64,000 bases of DNA from Tubiluchus corallicola (lineage: Eukaryota; Priapulida; Priapulimorpha; Priapulimorphida; Tubiluchidae), in contig JAQGDQ010000015.1 of assembly GCA_030141605.1 (NCBI GenBank), forward strand, positions 1,279,001-1,343,000. Direction: 5' to 3'. Position numbers and translations under genes: made by a program. Position 1 is the stretch's first letter. Each line of letters starts with the position of its first letter. A model generated the notes under the pieces. It was not told the origin of the DNA. It searched no databases and worked only from the letters and a program-made list of their open reading frames with translations. This document shows, piece after piece, positions 30,793-64,000 of this stretch.

Positions 30793-31364
30793 GCGCTAGC
30801 GGAATAAAAACAGACGCTGATGCATTCAGACACTGCTTCTAATTGTACTATTATTCGTAAAAATTTAAGACAAAAATCATAATTTTCATTTGGGAAAATC
30901 CTTGCTTGTCTAGGGCATTCTTTGGCTTGCCACTTAAAATCGTATACTAAATTTGTAGTGAAAAACACCATTTCATACAGTTGTAGGTATTTAATTGAAA
31001 AACATATTGCAGAGATTTTTCTAGTATACATTAATTAATAAATTTTGTTTAAAATTTTTAGAAGTTATTGTTTCATTATTACGATACGAGATTAAAAACT
31101 GATCCTGTCGTATAGAGAATCTAGCGGTTGGTAGCTTACGCATTCGCTTCCTGATCTGCCTCACTGTAAATGATTCAAGGGAACAGGATGGCCTTCCGGG
31201 TGAATTTCCGTCTGTGACGCAGTGTTAGTTTTACAGTACATCCCTGTTGTATACTTCATTTTAATTTCTTGTTGTACCGTTTTAGTATTAAGACTATAAG
31301 TATTTAGTATTAAGAGTAAAAGAGCATCGTTATGTAATCCTTTTCGTGTTGCTACTCAGTTAAT
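30793..31364. other. 5' flank of the receptor phosphatase gene
   Basis: Non-coding. Just upstream (30692-30745) is a short GGTACAAAAGGGTACAAA direct repeat at the edge of the retroelement relic. No core promoter motif can be assigned with confidence. Confidence 0.3.
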
Positions 31365-59631
<28,267 letters not shown>

Positions 59632-59672
59632 TAGCTACTGTATTTGCAGCCAATATATTGCAATTTTATTAC

Positions 59673-59678
59673 ATTAAA
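59673..59678 (+). terminator. Weak candidate poly(A) signal of the receptor gene
   Basis: ATTAAA about 42 bp after the stop codon. No canonical AATAAA is seen in the next several hundred bases, so this is tentative. Confidence 0.25.
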
Positions 59679-60252
59679 TTTGTCGTAAAAATATTTATAG
59701 ATTAGGTTTTAACGTCTTTTTTACTTTGCTACGCTAAGCATTTTATTATACTTGTGTATTGTGAATTGTGTATTTTTATATTACAGTAAAATTTAAACTT
59801 TTAAACAGAGATTTACTGTGTTGATGTAATTAAATTTATTTAGTATTGTAAAAAGACAAAGCGCGTTTTGTGAGTGTAATTATAGCTATAATTTAAGCAA
59901 GTGCTCTGTGTGTTCACCATTTTCACTATCAACTAGATGAAGGCGTTTCCTCCAACAACAGGCACAATTTTTTACTTCTTTAAGGTATATTTTTTCCCAA
60001 CATTCAGTAATTTTTGTCTTTAGTTCATTTTGTAGCGTTGAAGCTTTCGTAGTGAAAACCTATTGTGTCATAGTATCACGCTGTGAAAATTCAACTTTGT
60101 AGATTACTCACTCCTAATATTATTGCAGTCTAAACTTTGGTGCATTTTTTGTGCGCCACCAAATATTTTCAAAATAATTATTTTTGTAGTTGATGGACAA
60201 TGTGCGACGATGGCCTAAGTGAGAAGTAAGAACCAAGATAAATGGTATGGAG

Positions 60253-60442
60253 TTTACAATTCCCCGCAATTTAAATACCCTAACCCTAACATTAACCCAA
60301 CCCTAACCCAATCCTAACCCTAACCCTAACATTAACCCAACCCTAACCCAATCCTAACCCTAACCCTAACTCAAACCCCGGTCCTAACCCTAATATTAAT
60401 ATTCCACTTCACGAACTTTTTTTGTGTGTGAGGAATTGTAAA
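60253..60442. mobile_element. MITE-like repeat with telomere-like core, copy 1
   Basis: Perfect 11-bp terminal inverted repeats TTTACAATTCC and GGAATTGTAAA enclose GCAATTTAAATA, then about 115 bp of CCCTAAC-type hexamers with ACATTAACCC variants, then TTCACGAAC...GTGTGTGAG. The C-rich strand is on +. Confidence 0.7.
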
Positions 60443-61267
60443 ATGTATAACACCGCTGCAATTTTTACATCGTTTTATGTCGTCAAATTTTAAAATTTTA
60501 ATTATGGTAATAGTTTTAATAAAGTGGAGTTATTTATAACAATTATTATAACCTCACGCGTTATATTTTATATTAAATTTTGCCCCAGTTGACGATGACC
60601 TTAGATGGTCAAAACGTATTGGAAAATTGTCACAAATTATGGATTATTTTATATTTCCACAATTTATTAACAATTTTATTAAAGTATATCGAAGTGAAAA
60701 GGCCACGTGAAATAGGGGAACTCCTCCCACAGTTAATATGCAAACGGCGAGTCATTTAAAATAAAAAGATATTGACAACGTACTGGACAACGGTCGATTT
60801 GTATAATGTCGTATGGTAAGCTGACAAGGGCAGCTGTTTGCAAAAAAAATTGAAAAGTTTTTGACGATAAACATGTAATTGTCGAAAAAAGGTTCAAATT
60901 AATATTGGGTTTTTTATTTAGATAAAATCTAAATGCATATAGATAAAATTTCCTTAAAAACTACAGCGTTATGATGTCAAGTCTACCTGAAACATGAACA
61001 AACGTTGGGCACAAGTTTTAGGCTTCGCTGAAAATAAAAAAACCCACTGGAAAATTATGAGTTCACTCCAAGTTCCATACCAATACAATTATCAGTTCTT
61101 GGTTAATTAGCGATTTGGCATATTGCGTAATATTTTAATAGCGGCAAATGTATTTTCTGGTTATAATTTTTGCCAATCTTAGTAGCACCATATTAACTGC
61201 ACATAATTGTTTTATCATTAATGTATTAACGTGTATTAGCTTAGGGTTGTATTCGATTACCATTAGT
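60443..61267. other. Intergenic; no gene recognised
   Basis: AT-rich DNA between two copies of the telomere-like repeat. No coding frame or further repeat was recognised. Confidence 0.35.
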
Positions 61268-61545
61268 ATTTAGGGCTAGGGTTAGGGTTAGAGTTAGGGT
61301 AGGGTTAGGATTCGAGTTAGGGTTGGCTTAGGGTTAGGGTTTGAGTTAGGGTTGGGTTAGAGTTAGAGTTAGGGTTGGGTTAGGGTTCGAGTTAGGGTTG
61401 TGTTAGAGTTAGGATTGGGTTAGGGTTAGAGTTGGGTTAGGGTTGGGTTAGGGCTAGCGTTAGGGTTAGGGTTACAGTTAGGGTTAGGATTGGGGTTAGG
61501 GGTATAGTATTTAAATTGTGTGTAATTTTACACTTCCCCCCCCCT
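61268..61545. repeat. Telomere-like TTAGGG array, copy 2 (opposite strand)
   Basis: About 240 bp of degenerate GGTTAG units (GGGTTAGGGTTGGGTTAGAG) followed by TATTTAAATTGTGTGTAATT and a C run. The TATTTAAATTGTGT junction is the inverse of the one in copy 1, so it is the same family in inverted orientation. The left terminal repeat is not clear. Confidence 0.75.
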
Positions 61546-62029
61546 GAATTTGTTTAAATTGCAGTTAATCGCAGGACCGGAGTGATCGCTTTGCCATCAA
61601 GAATAAAATCGTATGCGTTCGAAAGTTTGGATCGTTATTATGCGCGTTATTATGAGACGCAATCTCGACTGCCCTTGGTGACGAGCGTGACATTCTTTTT
61701 TATTTATTGCCAAAGCAACCGCGCGATGACGCCACAAAGCAGTTCCTGTTCCTGGGTCTGCTTTATTTGCGAGTCTAATGGCGAGTTTAGACTAGGAAGT
61801 TTGCTCTTAGACCACAATGTTTAGAAGTAACTCGCAACAACTCGCAGAAAGTTTTTTGAATAGAGCGAGTTACTGTGAGTTTACTTGACGAGAAAACTCG
61901 CTCATTTAAAATGTGCCGAAAAAATTTCGCTTTACTCAAGTTTATTATTTGTGCATAAAACACATTTTTATATGCTTATTAATGCAACTCGAAGCGAGTA
62001 AGTTACATAAAAATTGACTTTGGCTAAAA
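61546..62029. other. Short open frame and ACTCGC-rich sequence
   Basis: A frame at 61582-61824 has no recognisable domain. Words of the type GCGAGTTTAGACTA and AACTCGCAACAACTCGC are reiterated near 61765-61915, suggesting part of another non-autonomous element. Confidence 0.25.
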
Positions 62030-62140
62030 TTTACAATTCCCCACACACAGAAGCAAGTTCTTGAAGCGGTAGGTTTGGGTTACGGTTAGGGCTAGAGTAA
62101 ATGTTGGATTAGGGTTAGGGTATTTAAATTGTGTAGGAAC
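62030..62140. mobile_element. MITE-like repeat with telomere-like core, copy 3
   Basis: Starts TTTACAATTCCCCACACACA, continues AGTTCTTGAAGCGG (homologous to the inverse of the copy 1 right side), has a short GGTTAGGG-type core, and ends TATTTAAATTGTGTAGGAAC. Same orientation as copy 2. Confidence 0.65.
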
Positions 62141-62477
62141 ACAAGTTGTTTCAACAAAAGTTGTGCAAAAGACCGGTTATTTGGTGTGACGATGTAGTGT
62201 AATTTTCCCGATTGTAGAAAGCTGGTCCATGACTTTAATATATAACCTCTATATAAGATAAGAATAAAATACTTAATCCTTGTTAGTCCGATTAGTTGAG
62301 CAATAACTTGGTTAATCAAAAATGTAATAATATATTCACCATTTTGTATGAACTACAAACAAACAAATTTTGGTTTAAGCTTAGCATTCATATCACGCAA
62401 CCAATTAGTGGATAACGATGACGTCACAGAGATGTGGCGATTCCTTTTTACTGGATGTCTTCTCCTCCATTTATATG

Positions 62478-62867
62478 ACGCCCAAACAGTAAGACATTCG
62501 TCTTTCCAGACTCACCACAGGTAGGAGAGGACATCAGTGTATCATCAGCAACAGGAAAGCACCATCAGCACTGGTCCACGGGTAAATGTCATCAGCAACG
62601 AATAAGTATCATTAACATTTTAACCATTTCAACGGAAGATGTCGATCCTTTTCCTGCAAGCAAACGCTGCAATGTAACTGCTAGACCATCGTTTTACGAC
62701 AGGAGGGCGTCTGCTCAACTTGACAGCTTAGAGCAAACTGAATTGCCAAAAAATTCCGACTCCTTTGCTTCAATTAAATCATATGCAACGACGTCTTATA
62801 TCCATAATGAACAATTGAACATACAGGCAAAATTTGATTTTATAACAGCTTGGCTTCTTGTGTTATA
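62478..62867 (+). other. Stop-free stretch, possible exon of an unknown gene
   Basis: About 130 codons without a stop, reading ...EDISVSSATGK...DVDPFPASKRCNVTARPSFYDRRASAQLD...HNEQLNIQAKF. Base composition from 62640 to 62800 is less AT-rich than the flanks. Acceptor-like CTTTCCAG and ACCACAG precede it near 62508-62520. No family is recognised and no ATG opens the frame. Confidence 0.2.
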
Positions 62868-62939
62868 ATTATTATCAAACAGTTTAACTGAACTGTTCAA
62901 AAAAATTGAAAATAATTAATGTTGTAATTATATAGTTTA

Positions 62940-64000
62940 GTTTATTGACGAAAAACACAATACAATATACAGTACAACGAACATAAAAAATCACACATCA
63001 CAAAAAGCACCCAATAGTTGAGTATAATCGTCATATTGAAACAGTAGAGGTTAAACAGTAAATAGTATTTACACGTTTACAAAAATAATATAATTACAAT
63101 AACGTGCTTTTATCTTCAATTGAATATGATTTTCTGTGACTAAAATGTTATTTTTCTTCTTTCAAAACAGTCTGTAATATAATTTGAAATTAAATTTGCA
63201 AGTTCAGGTTCATTTCCATTCATCAGAAATACATGTATTTCCACCTGTACTGTAAGTTTCATAACCTTTTGGGAAATTTTCACTGACATGAGAAACAGGT
63301 TGTCTTAAATCATTATAATAGTTATGTTCAAGAATTAAGTGCTTTTCGTCATCAATTTTCTGATCATAACAAAAATGGCATAGTCTGTTGTTAATGGGGA
63401 TTTTAGGTTTGGTGTATCGGCCCTTTTTCCAATAGAGAGGTTGTGTGAGCTAATGCGCAACTTCAACAAGTATTTTACTTCTACAAACTCATTTTTAAAC
63501 TTGGAAAAAGATCGTAACTTGTTCTTTTCGTTAACAGTTTTATCACTTTCTTTGGTGATATTTTCCATTAATTTGAATAGTTAGTTTGCAGTTTTAATTT
63601 CAGGAAATTAATAAACTGTTCTTGTCTAATGGACTCTATACTCTGAGCCTCCCAAATATGTGAGCATCCTGTATGATTAAAATAAATTTTAACCAGCAGA
63701 CGGCATCATGTTCCAAAGGCTGGACATTTTGCAAGTATGTTTGATACACTAATGAGTTTGCCAGGTAATTCAATATTCTTAACCAGTATTTCATTGCGCT
63801 TACAATCATATCAATGTAAAATGGGAAGCGCCCCAGTTCTCCACGAATTGCGTGATTAACAGAGTATTTCCCAACACGGAGAACGAGTTTGCATACCTTT
63901 ATATTTATTAATTCGGCAGGGAAGTCATTTACATTTTCGATACATACCGCATTGTTATTTATGACTTTCCGTTCGTTAAAAGAGAATGGCGCTCAAGATT
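62940..64000 (-). mobile_element. LINE 3' region, truncated by the window end
   Basis: On the minus strand, broken frames encode the C-terminal part of a non-LTR retrotransposon polyprotein: VCKLVLRVGKYSVNHAIRGELGRFPFYIDM (about 63905-63815, given in parts by frame), YWLRILNYLANS, LLKLRISSHNLSIGKR (about 63470-63420), and RLCHFCYDQKIDDEKHLILEHNYY...LR (about 63395-63310), the zinc-knuckle-like C-x2-C...DDExHLI block. At least one frameshift near 63400 makes it defective. The 5' part would lie beyond 64000. Confidence 0.75.

Noticed and set aside
60278-61510. True chromosome end or fusion point
   Set aside because: TTAGGG-type tracts are short, degenerate, in opposite orientations and framed by shared flanking sequences, so they look like parts of a dispersed repeat.

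Overview
The window is AT-rich nuclear DNA from an invertebrate metazoan. Three observations support this: spliced genes with GT-AG introns, a two-domain receptor tyrosine phosphatase with fibronectin type III repeats, and several metazoan transposon families (P element with THAP domain, BEL/Pao, CR1/L2-like LINEs). Degenerate TTAGGG arrays also occur. An ascidian, sponge or cnidarian would all fit, and I cannot decide from sequence alone.

Layout. A four-exon chymotrypsin-fold serine protease gene lies on the + strand (304-8537). A P-element-superfamily transposon (10144-15907) follows, carrying an intact THAP transposase and flanked by an 8-bp target duplication. A gene-free, repeat-dominated desert runs from about 15.9 to 24.8 kb. 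A second serine protease gene (24837-27098) has the same exon phases and the same predicted length (328 aa) as the first, so the two are tandem paralogues separated by transposon insertion and repeat growth. An antisense BEL/Pao relic occupies 28.6-30.8 kb. From 31365 to 59631 I can assemble one 37-exon gene in which every exon phase is compatible. It gives a 1665-residue receptor: signal peptide, WSC-like cysteine-rich domain, EGF-like module, about six FN3 domains, a transmembrane helix, a probably active PTP domain D1 and a pseudophosphatase D2. The last 4 kb hold repeats with telomere-like cores and the 3' part of a LINE on the minus strand.

Two themes stand out. First, both proteases have unusual sequence: no Lys/Arg just before IVGG/VVGG, Asn at the position-189 equivalent, and Cys at the oxyanion-hole position 193 in the second. 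Second, many degenerate minisatellite arrays occur as inverted pairs, recalling fold-back elements, and one of them ends about 10 bp from a splice acceptor of the receptor gene. Exon boundaries were set by eye from splice consensus, reading frame and homology, so each may be a few bases off. Repeat borders are approximate.
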